Source: an uncultured Clostridia bacterium (lineage in GTDB: Bacteria; Bacillota; Clostridia; TANB77; CAG-508). From it: a DNA stretch of 47,297 nt. Positions within the stretch are counted from its first letter, which is position 1, and each line of letters starts with the position of its first letter. The notes under the pieces were generated by a model that was not told the DNA's origin, did not search any database, and saw only the letters and a list, made by a program, of their open reading frames with translations. The stretch lies in NCBI GenBank assembly GCA_948485625.1, contig CAOMRW010000006.1, positions 38,043 to 85,339 on the forward strand, written 5' to 3'. A program made the position numbers and the translations under genes. Of the stretch, positions 1-9,061 are shown in pieces.

Positions 1-1320
1 TTTTCAATGTTGTATTTCCTGTATTTGTTACTGTTATTGTATATGTTATTTCTTCCCCAACTTTTGATACTTTCTCTTTATCAGCTTTTTTTGTTGCTAT
101 ATAGCTTGAATTTTGTTCTACTGTTGTTTCTTCTGTTGGTGTTTTATCTCCTACTGTTGCTACATTTTTAATTACTTCACCTTTGTCTATATCTTCTTGA
201 GTTACAACATATGTTCCTGTTAATATTTGTGATTTTCCTACTTCAATTGTTCCTATTGTTGTATCCAATCCTATCATATCATCTTTTACAGGTATGTTTT
301 TCAATGTTGTATTTCCTGTATTTGTTACTGTTATTGTATATGTTATTTCTTCTCCTGCTGTTGTTACTTTCTCTTTATCTGCTGTTTTTATTGCTGTGTA
401 GCTTGAATTTTGCTCTACTGTTATCTCATTTTCTGGTGTTTTATCTCCTACTGTTGCTACATTTTTAATTACTCCACCTTTATCTATATCTTCTTGAGCT
501 ACAATATATGTTCCTGTTACTTTTGCTGATTTTCCTACTTCAATTGTTCCTATTGTTGTATCTAATCCTATCATATCATCTTTTACAGGTATATTTTTCA
601 ATGTTGTATTTCCTGTATTTGTTACTGTTATTGTATATGTTATTTCTTCTCCTGCTGTTGTTACTTTTTCTTTATCTGCTGTCTTTGTTGTTGTATAGCT
701 TGAATTTTGTTCTACTGTTATCTCATTTTCTGGTGTTTTATCTCCTACTGTTGCTACATTTTTGATTACTCCACCATTATCTATATCTTCTTGAGTTACA
801 ACATATGTTCCTGTTACTTCTACTGATTTTCCTATTTCAATTTTTTCAATTGTTGTATCTAATTTTATCATCTCATCTTTTACAGGTATATTTTTTAATG
901 TTGTATTTCCTGTATTTGTTACTGTTATTGTATATTTAACTTTGTCTCCAGCTACATTTACTTTTTCTTTATCAGCAGTTTTTGTTGTTGTATAACTTGG
1001 ATTTTGCTCAATTTTTGTTTCTTCCTCTGGTGTTTTATCTCCTACTGTTGCTACATTTTTGATTACTCCACCTTTGTCAATATCTTCTTGAGTTACAACA
1101 TATTTTCCTGTTCTTGTTTCTGATTTTCCTACTTCAATTTTATCTATTATTGTATCTAATCCTATCATTTCGTCTTTTACAGGTATATTTTTCAATGTTG
1201 TATTTCCTGTATTTGTTATTGTTATTGTATATGTTATTTCTTCTCCTGCTGTTGTTACTTTCTCTTTATCTGCTATTTTTATTGTTTCATAATCATTTTT
1301 TGCTTCTTCAACTTCAGTTG
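1..1320 (-). repeat. 297-bp in-frame tandem repeats
   Basis: A recurring anchor (gttacaacatatgttcctgt or close variants) occurs at 201, 498, 795 and 1092, giving an exact period of 297 bp (99 codons). The copies are nearly identical at DNA level, most strongly between the units around 211-468 and 508-765. The array continues past the left edge. Earlier DUF11 units of the same protein, above about 1320, are diverged. The homogeneity suggests recent expansion by recombination and possible copy-number variation. Confidence 0.9.
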
Positions 1321-2968
1321 TAACATCACTTGTTTTTTCTTCATTATCATAATTTATTTTAGCAATATTTGTTATTTCTTTTTGATTATCTATATCAGAT
1401 TGTTTTACTATATAATTTGCAGTTAATGTTTTTTCTTCTCCTGATTTTAATGTAACTTTAGATATAACTTGGCTATTTTCATCATATAAATCTAATGAAG
1501 TATTATTTAAAATATCACTAACATTTACTTCTTTATCTAAACTTCCTGTATTTGTTATTATTATATTATAAGAAATCACATCATTTACTTTTACTGGTGC
1601 TTCTACTATTTCATCATTTCTTCTTATTTCTTTTATTTCTTTTATAACATCAACATTTGATGTTTCAATTTCTTCTGGATCTGTTGGTTTTTCTTGTTTA
1701 TCACCAATAGTTGCTATATTTACAATTTTACCATCTACTTTATTAATTTTAATTGTAAATACTACTCTAACTTCTCCATTTTCTGGAACTACTACATTTT
1801 CGATACCATTTATTAAATCTTGTTCTGTCTTATCATCTGAAATTAATGTTTCGTTTTCATAAACTTTAACATTTCCTATCATCTCTGCTTTTTTATCTGA
1901 TAATATTTCTCTTAAATCTGCATCTTTAATTTTTGTTGTTCCTCTTACTTCACCTGTATTTTTTACAGAAATTGTATATGTAATTTCATCATTAACTTTT
2001 GCTGGTGCTTCTACTTGAATTCCATTTCTTTGTATCTTACTTGTTTTTGATGAATCAATGATAGCTACTTTTACATCTTCACCTTCATTTGATTTTTCAC
2101 CATTTGCTATTGCAATATTTTTAATTGTTCCTGTTGCATTTTCACTTACAATTACTTCAAAACTTACAGTCTTTTCTTCTCCAGCATTTACATCTATTTC
2201 CCAAATTAATACTTTTACTACACCATTTTCTTCTATAGTTATTGCATTATCACTTGCAGTATCATTTATATATTTTGTCATTTCTGGAACTATATCTTTT
2301 ACTTCAACTTTACTTAAATTTCTATCTGAATTATTTATTACTTTTATTGTATACTTAATTTTTCCACCTTTTGTTACAAAATTATCTCCTGTTTCTGTTT
2401 CAGCATATTTTTCTACTAACACATTATCATATTTAGCATTCATTTTTGCTGCAACAGTATCAGCATTTATAGTCATTGGTGTCCATCCTACATAATGTCC
2501 TTCTGAAATTTGTCTTTCTGGTACTTGTACTGTTTCTGTCCTTGTTATTGTTGTTTCTTGCAAATTTTCTCCTGTAGCTACTCCTGCATTTCCTTGTACT
2601 GGATTTCTTCCTTGATTATCTTGTTCTGTAATTGTTTCTTGAGGATTTTGTCCTTGATTTGCATTTTGATTATTTGCATTTTCTAAATTTTCTTGTGGAT
2701 TTTGTTCACCATTTAATTGTTCACCTTGATTTGGTGTTTCCGTTGGTTGTCCTTGTGTTGGATTAGCAGTTTGCTCTTCACCTGGATTTTGATTACTTTC
2801 TCCTATTGTTTCTTCTAGTTGTTCCTCACTTAAATCTGTAGCCTCAACTGATCCTCTATTTTTCAAGAACACTACTGTACCAGTTACAGCAAATACTAAT
2901 AGTATCACTGCCAAAATTGTTGTTAAAATTACTGTTTTTTTACTATTTTTCTTTAACTTGCTTGACAT
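1..2968 (-). CDS. DUF11-repeat surface protein, N-terminal part (C-terminus off left edge)
   Basis: An open frame runs from an ATG at 2968, preceded by a strong AGGGAGGG site, to the left edge (989 codons, no stop). Residues about 12-36 form one hydrophobic membrane anchor after a basic N-terminus. A low-complexity linker rich in Q, N, E, G and P follows to about residue 130. Then come repeated beta-sandwich units of the DUF11 / conserved-repeat type, with motifs such as TYTITVTNTGNTTLKNIPVKD and VIKNVATVGDKTP. From about residue 560 on, the units are almost identical and exactly 99 residues long. It is the last visible gene of a sortase operon, 18 bp after the sortase stop. Such proteins are usually stalk-like surface proteins. 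Whether it ends in a sorting signal cannot be seen. A surface location is inferred from family and context. Confidence 0.85.
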   Translation of the reverse strand, partial: MSSKLKKNSKKTVILTTILAVILLVFAVTGTVVFLKNRGSVEATDLSEEQLEETIGESNQNPGEEQTANPTQGQPTETPNQGEQLNGEQNPQENLENANNQNANQGQNPQETITEQDNQGRNPVQGNAGVATGENLQETTITRTETVQVPERQISEGHYVGWTPMTINADTVAAKMNAKYDNVLVEKYAETETGDNFVTKGGKIKYTIKVINNSDRNLSKVEVKDIVPEMTKYINDTASDNAITIEENGVVKVLIWEIDVNAGEEKTVSFEVIVSENATGTIKNIAIANGEKSNEGEDVKVAIIDSSKTSKIQRNGIQVEAPAKVNDEITYTISVKNTGEVRGTTKIKDADLREILSDKKAEMIGNVKVYENETLISDDKTEQDLINGIENVVVPENGEVRVVFTIKINKVDGKIVNIATIGDKQEKPTDPEEIETSNVDVIKEIKEIRRNDEIVEAPVKVNDVISYNIIITNTGSLDKEVNVSDILNNTSLDLYDENSQVISKVTLKSGEEKTLTANYIVKQSDIDNQKEITNIAKINYDNEEKTSDVTTEVEEAKNDYETIKIADKEKVTTAGEEITYTITITNTGNTTLKNIPVKDEMIGLDTIIDKIEVGKSETRTGKYVVTQEDIDKGGVIKNVATVGDKTPEEETKIEQNPSYTTTKTADKEKVNVAGDKVKYTITVTNTGNTTLKNIPVKDEMIKLDTTIEKIEIGKSVEVTGTYVVTQEDIDNGGVIKNVATVGDKTPENEITVEQNSSYTTTKTADKEKVTTAGEEITYTITVTNTGNTTLKNIPVKDDMIGLDTTIGTIEVGKSAKVTGTYIVAQEDIDKGGVIKNVATVGDKTPENEITVEQNSSYTAIKTADKEKVTTAGEEITYTITVTNTGNTTLKNIPVKDDMIGLDTTIGTIEVGKSQILTGTYVVTQEDIDKGEVIKNVATVGDKTPTEETTVEQNSSYIATKKADKEKVSKVGEEITYTITVTNTGNTTLK

Positions 2969-2986
2969 TTAAAAGTTCCCTCCCTT

Positions 2987-3583
2987 TTATATTATTTCTT
3001 TTGCATTTAATATCAGCCTATTTTTATTTCCATTTGTACATGTAATTAATGTTACTTCTCGTATGCCTTTATCTTTGGTTTGTAATATTGTTATATCATT
3101 TGGATTTGTTACAAATTTATTATATATTTGATATTGTATTGTTTTTTTATTTAAATCTGTTAATTCTACTATATCTCCTATCTCTAGCTTTTTAGTTTTT
3201 CCAAACATTGTACCATCATAATTATTATGACCTGCTATTGACAAATTTCCATAGTCATTAACATTTCCTCCCCAATACTTTACTATTGAAATTTTCAATG
3301 GTTCTTTTGTCTCTTCTGGATTATATGTATCAATATCTAATATTGGATATGTAAGATTTATTTTAGGAATATTTACAATTCCTATTACTCTATATCCTTG
3401 CATTTCTACATTTTCTATATTACTTTCTTTATTTAATATTTCTTTTGAAAATGTTTCAACTACTCTACTATTCTCTTTTTCATTTTGATAATTTCTACTA
3501 TATTTTATAAAAATTAATGTAGCTACTACTAATGCAAAAATAACAAGTATAACAAAAATTGCTTTATATAACTTTAACTTCAT
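2987..3583 (-). CDS. Sortase (class B/D-like transpeptidase)
   Basis: A 198-residue protein with one N-terminal membrane segment (about residues 8-27) and a C-terminal sortase domain. The visible catalytic residues are His119 in SIAGHNNYDGTMFG, Cys182 in TLITCTNG and Arg189 in NKNRLILNA, matching the His-Cys-Arg triad. The TLxTC signature is shared by several sortase classes. The GHNNYDG...F context is closest to class B, but class assignment is tentative. Sortases cleave LPxTG-like signals and join the protein to the wall or to another subunit. Its start lies 1 bp after the stop of the LPITG gene and it is followed by the DUF11 surface protein, so both are probable substrates or partners. 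The length is short but usual for single-domain sortases. Confidence 0.93.
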   Translation of the reverse strand: MKLKLYKAIFVILVIFALVVATLIFIKYSRNYQNEKENSRVVETFSKEILNKESNIENVEMQGYRVIGIVNIPKINLTYPILDIDTYNPEETKEPLKISIVKYWGGNVNDYGNLSIAGHNNYDGTMFGKTKKLEIGDIVELTDLNKKTIQYQIYNKFVTNPNDITILQTKDKGIREVTLITCTNGNKNRLILNAKEII

Positions 3584-3584
3584 A

Positions 3585-4607
3585 TTATTCTTTATTAGTA
3601 TTTCCTTCTAATTTTTTCATCCTAACAAATACAATAATTGCAACTAATATAATTACTGCTAATATCACAAATAATATTATACTCTCTCCTGTAATTGGTA
3701 ATTTAGTAGTTTCCTTAACTACTTTAGTTTCTGTTTTTCCTGGTATTTTTTCTTCTTCATCTTCTCTATAAGATGTCATTATTTTCATGTCAATTGTTTC
3801 AGTTTTATTTTCGTCTACTTTTTTAAGATATACAACATATTGCTCATCTTTTTGTGCATCTTCTGGTTGTATAATTGTTTTATTTTCTACTTTTTTCCAG
3901 TTTTGTTCTTCTAACAGTTTTGAATATAAGTTATAAAATTCTTTAGATGTTTCAATTTTATTATATATATCCATTTCATTATATTCATTATTTATTTTAT
4001 TAGCCAATTTTACTAATTCTGTATATTCTACTTTTGGCAATTTTGTTCTTGAATAATAATAATCTGCATTTGATTTATCTGTTATTTTTAATCCACCAAC
4101 TGTTACTTTTACTTTTACTCCATTTACTTCTTTATCTTGTTTTGTTATATCTGTTTCTATTTTTGTTTCAATTCTCTTTGTTGTATTTTCTACTTCTTTA
4201 ATTTTAGATTGGCTAAATGAATCTTTTAAGTTAATTCCTTTACTTAAAACTTCTGTATCTGTTTTTACGTAAAGATATATTTTTGCATTTTCTCCTAATT
4301 CTTGTAATTTTTCTTCTGTTATTAGAACAACACTATTTCCATCTTCATCTTTTACTGAATTTATATATTCTAATTCTATTTCAGTTGCATTTGCATTATT
4401 TGATATACTAAATTTGAAATCTTTATCTGTCAATCCCTTTATGTAAATAATATAATTTTCTTGAGCTGTGTTTATAATTTGTGTTTGTATTTTTTCATTT
4501 TGTGTATTTGCTTCTGCCCCAAATACATATGTTGGTATTACTAATAACATTATTACTAACATCATTGCAATAATACCTTTTAATATTTTAGTACCTAATT
4601 TTTCCAT
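3585..4607 (-). CDS. LPxTG-type cell-wall-anchored protein (LPITG)
   Basis: A 340-residue secreted protein. An N-terminal signal peptide (basic start, hydrophobic residues about 10-28, cleavage likely after VFGA) is followed by a charged, Lys/Glu-rich body without a recognised domain. At the C-terminus is a classic sorting signal: LPITG at 303-307, a hydrophobic stretch (about 310-326) and a positively charged tail (RMKK). It is the first gene of the operon, immediately before the sortase, and so the most obvious sortase substrate. The mature function is unknown; it could be an adhesin, a pilus-like subunit or an anchor for the large DUF11 protein. The start is supported by a GGGGGG-rich ribosome site just upstream. 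A well-formed promoter lies about 200 bp upstream. Confidence 0.9.
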   Translation of the reverse strand: MEKLGTKILKGIIAMMLVIMLLVIPTYVFGAEANTQNEKIQTQIINTAQENYIIYIKGLTDKDFKFSISNNANATEIELEYINSVKDEDGNSVVLITEEKLQELGENAKIYLYVKTDTEVLSKGINLKDSFSQSKIKEVENTTKRIETKIETDITKQDKEVNGVKVKVTVGGLKITDKSNADYYYSRTKLPKVEYTELVKLANKINNEYNEMDIYNKIETSKEFYNLYSKLLEEQNWKKVENKTIIQPEDAQKDEQYVVYLKKVDENKTETIDMKIMTSYREDEEEKIPGKTETKVVKETTKLPITGESIILFVILAVIILVAIIVFVRMKKLEGNTNKE

Positions 4608-4644
4608 TCAAAATCCCCCCTATTCTTTTTTGGAAAAATATATA

Positions 4645-4775
4645 CTAGATATAATAATATTTTGCATTTTATATCTAGCCTTTTTTATGATTTTTATTAT
4701 TCTCTACGGAACAATGCTTTTGCTTTATATTTATACCTATATTTTCTAATATAAGTAAATTTTTCTTATCGTTCC
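4645..4775 (-). promoter_or_regulatory. Structured 5' leader of the sortase operon
   Basis: Between the promoter and the LPITG start is a leader of about 190 nt. Two inverted repeats are visible in the transcribed strand: an 8-bp stem (GGAACGAT with ATTGTTCC, one G-U pair) joining 4768-4775 to 4708-4715 across about 50 nt, and CTAGATATA/TATATCTAG at 4645-4653/4670-4678. I could not match it to a known riboswitch class. It may be an RNA regulatory leader or simply an untranslated region with hairpins. Confidence 0.4.
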
Positions 4776-4803
4776 ATAAAATGTAAACTTATAATACTTT
4801 TTA

Positions 4804-4832
4804 AGTATATTACTTTTTTATTAGAATGTAAA
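4804..4832 (-). promoter_or_regulatory. SigA-type promoter of the LPITG-sortase-DUF11 operon
   Basis: On the minus strand, TTTACA (4827-4832) and TATACT (4804-4809) are separated by exactly 17 bp, and it lies downstream of the terminator of the preceding gene. The start of transcription is expected near 4797. Confidence 0.6.
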
Positions 4833-4852
4833 TAGTTTTTAGGAGTTTTTAC

Positions 4853-4918
4853 AAAAAAAAATAGTACTCACTTGTTTACTTTTTTAAATTTTTCTGTAAA
4901 CTAATTGTGTACTATTGT
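4853..4918 (-). terminator. Rho-independent terminator after the 5033-6697 gene
   Basis: An imperfect stem pairs AATAGTAC...GTTTAC arms (about 4860-4880 with 4896-4917) and is followed on the minus strand by a run of nine T (complement of A 4853-4861). It ends the transcript arriving from 5033. The rest of 4919-5032 is AT-rich with no gene seen. Confidence 0.75.
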
Positions 4919-5032
4919 TTTTTCTTTACTTTTCTTCAATTATAGATTTCCCTAAGTGTTATCTTTTTTACATTTTTTTATAAATTTATTTTTTATCTAA
5001 TAAAAATTTTCACTTTCACTACTACTTATAAA

Positions 5033-6697
5033 TTAAGTAGTACTATTCTGTTTGTCTTTTTCATTTTTCCATCCTTCTATAACAATGTATTTTTTAAAAT
5101 CAGTTGTTTTAAATCCATCTAAGTTATATTTATCTTTATCTTTATTTCTTATTACATATATATTATTATTACTATTATTCAATTCTTCAATATCAGTAAA
5201 AATATAATTTCCAAAAGATAATACTTTTCTAAATTCTACATATTTATCTTTATACTGAACTGTATCTATAAATTTCCTTGTATCATATTTAGTATAAAAC
5301 AATGTATATATATAACTTTCCTTTATCTTATTAGTCACATATATTGTCCTATCATCTACCTCTTCTAAATATTGTATAGCTTCTTCAAAGCCATTTTCAA
5401 ATGTAGAATATTTTGAATAGTCTTGCATAAAATAACTATTTATAAACAATATGAACGATAACAAATATACTATTAATATAATAATTGTATATATTTTGCC
5501 ATTATATTTTTCAAGTTCCTTTATTACGATATAAATTCCAACAATTGTATAATAAATAATAGGAAACATTATAATATTTAATCTATTTATATTAGGCTCA
5601 CAAATAAAAGTTAATAAAATGCATGTTATAAACCAACTATTAAATATGTATGTATATTTTATATTACTCTTTTCACTTTTTGAAAATGACTCTTTTATTC
5701 CAATTATAGTAAAAATTATAGAAAAAATATAAATTGTACCAAATGGTAATATACTATTCCAAGGCAATCCATCTGTTTGAGTTATTATAACTTTAAAACT
5801 CTCTATAAAATTCGAAATACTATTTGACAAAAAACTAGCTGAAAATATAGAAGTAACTACTTCAAATCTATTTACCTCTAATTTTGGAATCGTCATAAAT
5901 GGTAGATTAATTTGTTGCAAATCAAATGTATTTATAATAACCATCAATATAATTGGAAATGATACTATTCCTACTATTAATAATGAAATTAATGCTTGTA
6001 TAAGATTTATTTTTTGTTTCTTCATTAAAATAAATAATAAGGGTATTAAAAATATTGGCAAAAAGAAATATGATGTTCCATATGCATATGCTGATACTCC
6101 AGCAATTATAAAAGATAAGTAATATAAAATTTTATTTTCATCTTCCAATGATTTTACCAATAAATATACAAAAATCAATATTAAATCTGGAAACAAATTA
6201 GATTCCAATCCCCATCTACTTTTCATTATATGCCACGGACATATAACAAAAAAGGCTAATCCTATAAATGCTAACTTTTTATTAGATATTCTTCGCAACA
6301 ACAAATACATACACAAAATTGAAATACAACTTATTATTACCATTGGAAGTCTAATTGCAAATACATTTAATCCAAATATTTTTATAAACGGAATCATTAA
6401 ATATGTAAGTAATGCATTTTGCCCACTTCCCCATGCAACTAAAAATACTGGCAAAAAATTACCATTTCTATCAATTCCATAGTTCAATATTGAAAAAGCT
6501 TCATATCCTGCTGATGCCTCATCACAATTTAAAGCATTTGGCATTTTAGATATTCCCACTATTCTAATTAAAATGCCTATCAATAATATCAAAAATACAC
6601 CTACTGAGATATTTAATTTAGGAATATCTTTATTTAAAATATTATTAATTTTCAATATACTTTTCAATTCAACTTTCACATTATCAAAAAACCTCAT
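5033..6697 (-). CDS. GT-C fold membrane glycosyltransferase (PMT/ArnT-like)
   Basis: A 554-residue polytopic membrane protein with about eleven hydrophobic segments and a soluble C-terminal domain from about residue 430. After the first membrane helix, the motif NCDEASAGYEAF (Asp59-Glu60) matches the first extracellular loop of GT-C glycosyltransferases of the PMT/ArnT/GT83 type, where an acidic residue is catalytic. These enzymes move a sugar from a polyprenyl-phosphate donor to a lipid or protein outside the membrane. The acceptor here is unknown. It lies 28 bp after the 191-residue unknown gene and ends at a clear terminator. Two more large polytopic envelope proteins lie upstream, suggesting a surface-polymer role for the region. 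Confidence 0.78.
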   Translation of the reverse strand: MRFFDNVKVELKSILKINNILNKDIPKLNISVGVFLILLIGILIRIVGISKMPNALNCDEASAGYEAFSILNYGIDRNGNFLPVFLVAWGSGQNALLTYLMIPFIKIFGLNVFAIRLPMVIISCISILCMYLLLRRISNKKLAFIGLAFFVICPWHIMKSRWGLESNLFPDLILIFVYLLVKSLEDENKILYYLSFIIAGVSAYAYGTSYFFLPIFLIPLLFILMKKQKINLIQALISLLIVGIVSFPIILMVIINTFDLQQINLPFMTIPKLEVNRFEVVTSIFSASFLSNSISNFIESFKVIITQTDGLPWNSILPFGTIYIFSIIFTIIGIKESFSKSEKSNIKYTYIFNSWFITCILLTFICEPNINRLNIIMFPIIYYTIVGIYIVIKELEKYNGKIYTIIILIVYLLSFILFINSYFMQDYSKYSTFENGFEEAIQYLEEVDDRTIYVTNKIKESYIYTLFYTKYDTRKFIDTVQYKDKYVEFRKVLSFGNYIFTDIEELNNSNNNIYVIRNKDKDKYNLDGFKTTDFKKYIVIEGWKNEKDKQNSTT

Positions 6698-6725
6698 AAA
6701 TCTCTAATCCTTCTATTAACATCAT

Positions 6726-7301
6726 CTATTGTCCACAAAACTCATTAGCAATATCACCAAAATAACTTTCTACCTCTTCAACTGTAGTATCATCAGAAAT
6801 AGGCATTCTTATAAACACTGCTCTTCTTGGATATTTATTATTATATACTAGTCTGAATGATTTCTCATCATATTTTTTCTTATACTCATCATAATCTTCA
6901 GGTTTATTAAATTTAGCATAATACATTGAATATACAAGCCATACACATTTTTCAGTCAATTCATTTTCAAGTTCAAATATTTTATCTTTATTCTCATTTG
7001 ACAACTTATCATAATTCAACATTATCCAAGCATACCCTTTACCAGCACTAACAAAATTAGGTTTAAAATAATGAATTTTATCATCTATTTTTAAATCTTC
7101 TTTCTCTACTCTCTTTCCATCTTTAGGCAAATTCTTTTTATTTGCACTACTCATATTAGTTTCTATGTTTTTATTTTTAAATATCTTACATGCTTTTCTT
7201 AATGGTAATTCTATAATTTTATCTATTATCTCATCTGCATTTTCACACTTTTTTAAATCTCTTCCAACTTTTCCTATTGGTTTTATTTCTTTTATTAACA
7301 T
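6726..7301 (-). CDS. Hypothetical protein next to HipA-like kinase
   Basis: A 191-residue soluble protein without signal peptide or membrane segment. I do not recognise a family. The N-terminal half is Lys-rich and likely flexible (residues about 10-60). The C-terminal half has mixed alpha/beta character with conserved-looking aromatic stretches (YAWIMLNYDKL, WLVYSMYYAKF) and ends in YFGDIANEFCGQ. The start has a good AGGAGAA site. It follows the HipA-like kinase gene by 57 bp in the same direction, so it may be its partner or substrate. That link is inferred from position only. Confidence 0.6.
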   Translation of the reverse strand: MLIKEIKPIGKVGRDLKKCENADEIIDKIIELPLRKACKIFKNKNIETNMSSANKKNLPKDGKRVEKEDLKIDDKIHYFKPNFVSAGKGYAWIMLNYDKLSNENKDKIFELENELTEKCVWLVYSMYYAKFNKPEDYDEYKKKYDEKSFRLVYNNKYPRRAVFIRMPISDDTTVEEVESYFGDIANEFCGQ

Positions 7302-7358
7302 TTCTTTTTCTCCTATCTTTATACTTTTGTATTTATTTAATTATTTATCTTCAGTGTA

Positions 7359-8237
7359 TTACACTAATTTTAAGTAATTAAATTCTAAAATCTTTTCATA
7401 TCTCAATTTTATAATCTTTTTATAAAAATCTTTTCTTATATCAGATATATATGGTACATTTTCAATAATTTCACTTATTTGACTCATATTTATTTTTGGA
7501 AATACTCTTAACAAAGCTTTATTACATTCTTCATTTTCAAGACTACTTATAAAATTAAAATAATTTATTTTTTTATCGTTCATTTTTAATGCTGAATTAG
7601 GAAATACATAAACTCTAGCTTCTAATTCTTCATTATCCTTTAATATTTTCTCTATCATTTCATCAGTCAATTGTGGATATAAGCATGATGCACAATCATA
7701 AATAGGAGCTATTTCAATCTTTCTAAGACTTTCATTTATTAAAAATCCCCAATTTCCATTATGTCTATCAAAATTTCCAATTAAACTATCCACTATAAAC
7801 AAATCCCAAAAAAAATCATTTAGTTCTTTTGTATCATATATTAATTGTTCATTTATAGTCTGAATAACCTCGCTTAATTCTGTCCCATATCCATTTTTAG
7901 ATGTTTCAATTTGACTATTTTTAAGTTCTGCAAATTGTTTTAAAACAGTTCCTGTAGATGTAAAATCCTTACATGCTACAACTATCTTTTCTACATTATT
8001 CAATTTATATATTCCTAGTAGTGTTTCTTGTACTTTCATTCCTATACTATCAATAATTTTACATGATACATATTCTGAAATACAACTATTAGAATATCCA
8101 TGTTCTGATATCCCCTCATTTACTCCTGGAAATTTTAACATATAATCTTGATTTTGATATTTTATACAAATTTTACCGCCATTTTTACCTCCATAATACT
8201 TAAAATTATTTACCTCACAATTTGTAAAATTAATCAT
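7359..8237 (-). CDS. HipA/CtkA-like serine/threonine kinase domain protein
   Basis: A 292-residue single-domain kinase. Visible elements are a glycine-rich N-terminus (YYGGKNGGK, about 15-22), a candidate ATP-binding Lys in YMLKFPG (Lys35), Glu55 in SEYVSCKI, the catalytic loop IGNFDRHNGNWGF (Asp157, Asn162) and the metal-binding IYDCASCL (Asp181). This matches the catalytic core of HipA-like proteins. It is shorter than two-domain HipA toxins and closer in size to CtkA. No HipB-type HTH antitoxin is adjacent. Translation is coupled to queH: the queH stop TGA and this ATG are separated by one base. An unknown 191-residue gene follows. It could act as a toxin or as a signalling kinase; the substrate is unknown. 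Confidence 0.75.
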   Translation of the reverse strand: MINFTNCEVNNFKYYGGKNGGKICIKYQNQDYMLKFPGVNEGISEHGYSNSCISEYVSCKIIDSIGMKVQETLLGIYKLNNVEKIVVACKDFTSTGTVLKQFAELKNSQIETSKNGYGTELSEVIQTINEQLIYDTKELNDFFWDLFIVDSLIGNFDRHNGNWGFLINESLRKIEIAPIYDCASCLYPQLTDEMIEKILKDNEELEARVYVFPNSALKMNDKKINYFNFISSLENEECNKALLRVFPKINMSQISEIIENVPYISDIRKDFYKKIIKLRYEKILEFNYLKLV

Positions 8238-8238
8238 T

Positions 8239-8997
8239 TCATCTCTCCATTCTTATATATTTTTTATACAAATAATCACATTGTTCTTCTGTTATCTCTC
8301 CATCCACCCAAGCTGAATTTACAGACCCTTGTACTTCATTTATTAAGCAATCAATATAACTCACATTATTTTTTATACCCTTTTTTAAATTTTGTATGTC
8401 TTTTTCTAGATAAGTTGGTAAACATTTTTCTAATATTTCCTCTTTATATTTCTTATCTTTTTCTATTTGTTTTGAATACCTATCTTCCTCTGAAAACACA
8501 CAACCACAATATTTCTGCATATATAATCCTAGCTCTCTTGCTTTTGCTTGTCCTTCTCTAAATCCCACTCTAAAATCCCTATACAAAAACTTTAATCCAT
8601 ATTTTTCTGCAATTTCTTCTCCCTGTTTTTTTAATAATTCATGATTTTGATATGGACTAACTAAAAGAGTAGTTGTTATTGTATCATAACCATTTTCACT
8701 GGCGAATTTAGCAGTCTGCTCTAGTCTTACTTTATAGCAATAATTTTGACATCTATTTTTTAAATCTGATATTACATTTCTACAAAATTCATCTAATCCA
8801 TATTCTTCTTCAAAAATTGCATTTACTTCTATACTTTTAGCATATTCTCTCAAAGTATCTCTTCTTGCCTTATACTCCATATAAGGATGTATATTAGGAT
8901 TATACCAATATAATGTTGGCTCTATTTCTTCATTTCTTAATGAATCTATACAATATACACTACAAGGTGCACAACATGTATGCATCAATAATTTCAT
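8239..8997 (-). CDS. queH: Epoxyqueuosine reductase QueH
   Basis: A 252-residue cytosolic protein of the DUF208/QueH family, which catalyses the last step of queuosine synthesis in tRNA by reducing epoxyqueuosine. The N-terminal HTCCAPCSVYC (Cys8, Cys9, Cys12), the middle NRCQNYCYKVR (Cys83, Cys87) and the C-terminal QKYCGCVFS (Cys164, Cys166) supply the cysteines expected for Fe-S and metal binding. Length and motif spacing agree with the family. The start has a strong AAGGAGATGG site. The gene ends one base before the HipA-like kinase start. No other queuosine gene is in the window. Confidence 0.92.
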   Translation of the reverse strand: MKLLMHTCCAPCSVYCIDSLRNEEIEPTLYWYNPNIHPYMEYKARRDTLREYAKSIEVNAIFEEEYGLDEFCRNVISDLKNRCQNYCYKVRLEQTAKFASENGYDTITTTLLVSPYQNHELLKKQGEEIAEKYGLKFLYRDFRVGFREGQAKARELGLYMQKYCGCVFSEEDRYSKQIEKDKKYKEEILEKCLPTYLEKDIQNLKKGIKNNVSYIDCLINEVQGSVNSAWVDGEITEEQCDYLYKKYIRMER

Positions 8998-9061
8998 TTA
9001 TACCATCTCCTTGTCAATCATAAATTACTTTAACCTTAACTTAATTATTTCTATATCTCTT

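Noticed and set aside
1..1320. Periodic repeats considered as a CRISPR array
   Set aside because: The period is 297 bp, in frame and fully coding; there are no short repeats alternating with unique spacers.
211..2495. Leu-rich + strand open frames in the first 2.5 kb
   Set aside because: They are antisense shadows of the DUF11-repeat gene; they repeat with the same 297-bp period and lack ribosome sites.
4645..4800. Leader considered as a c-di-GMP riboswitch
   Set aside because: The conserved cores of the class I and class II cyclic-di-GMP riboswitches were not found; only generic hairpins are visible.
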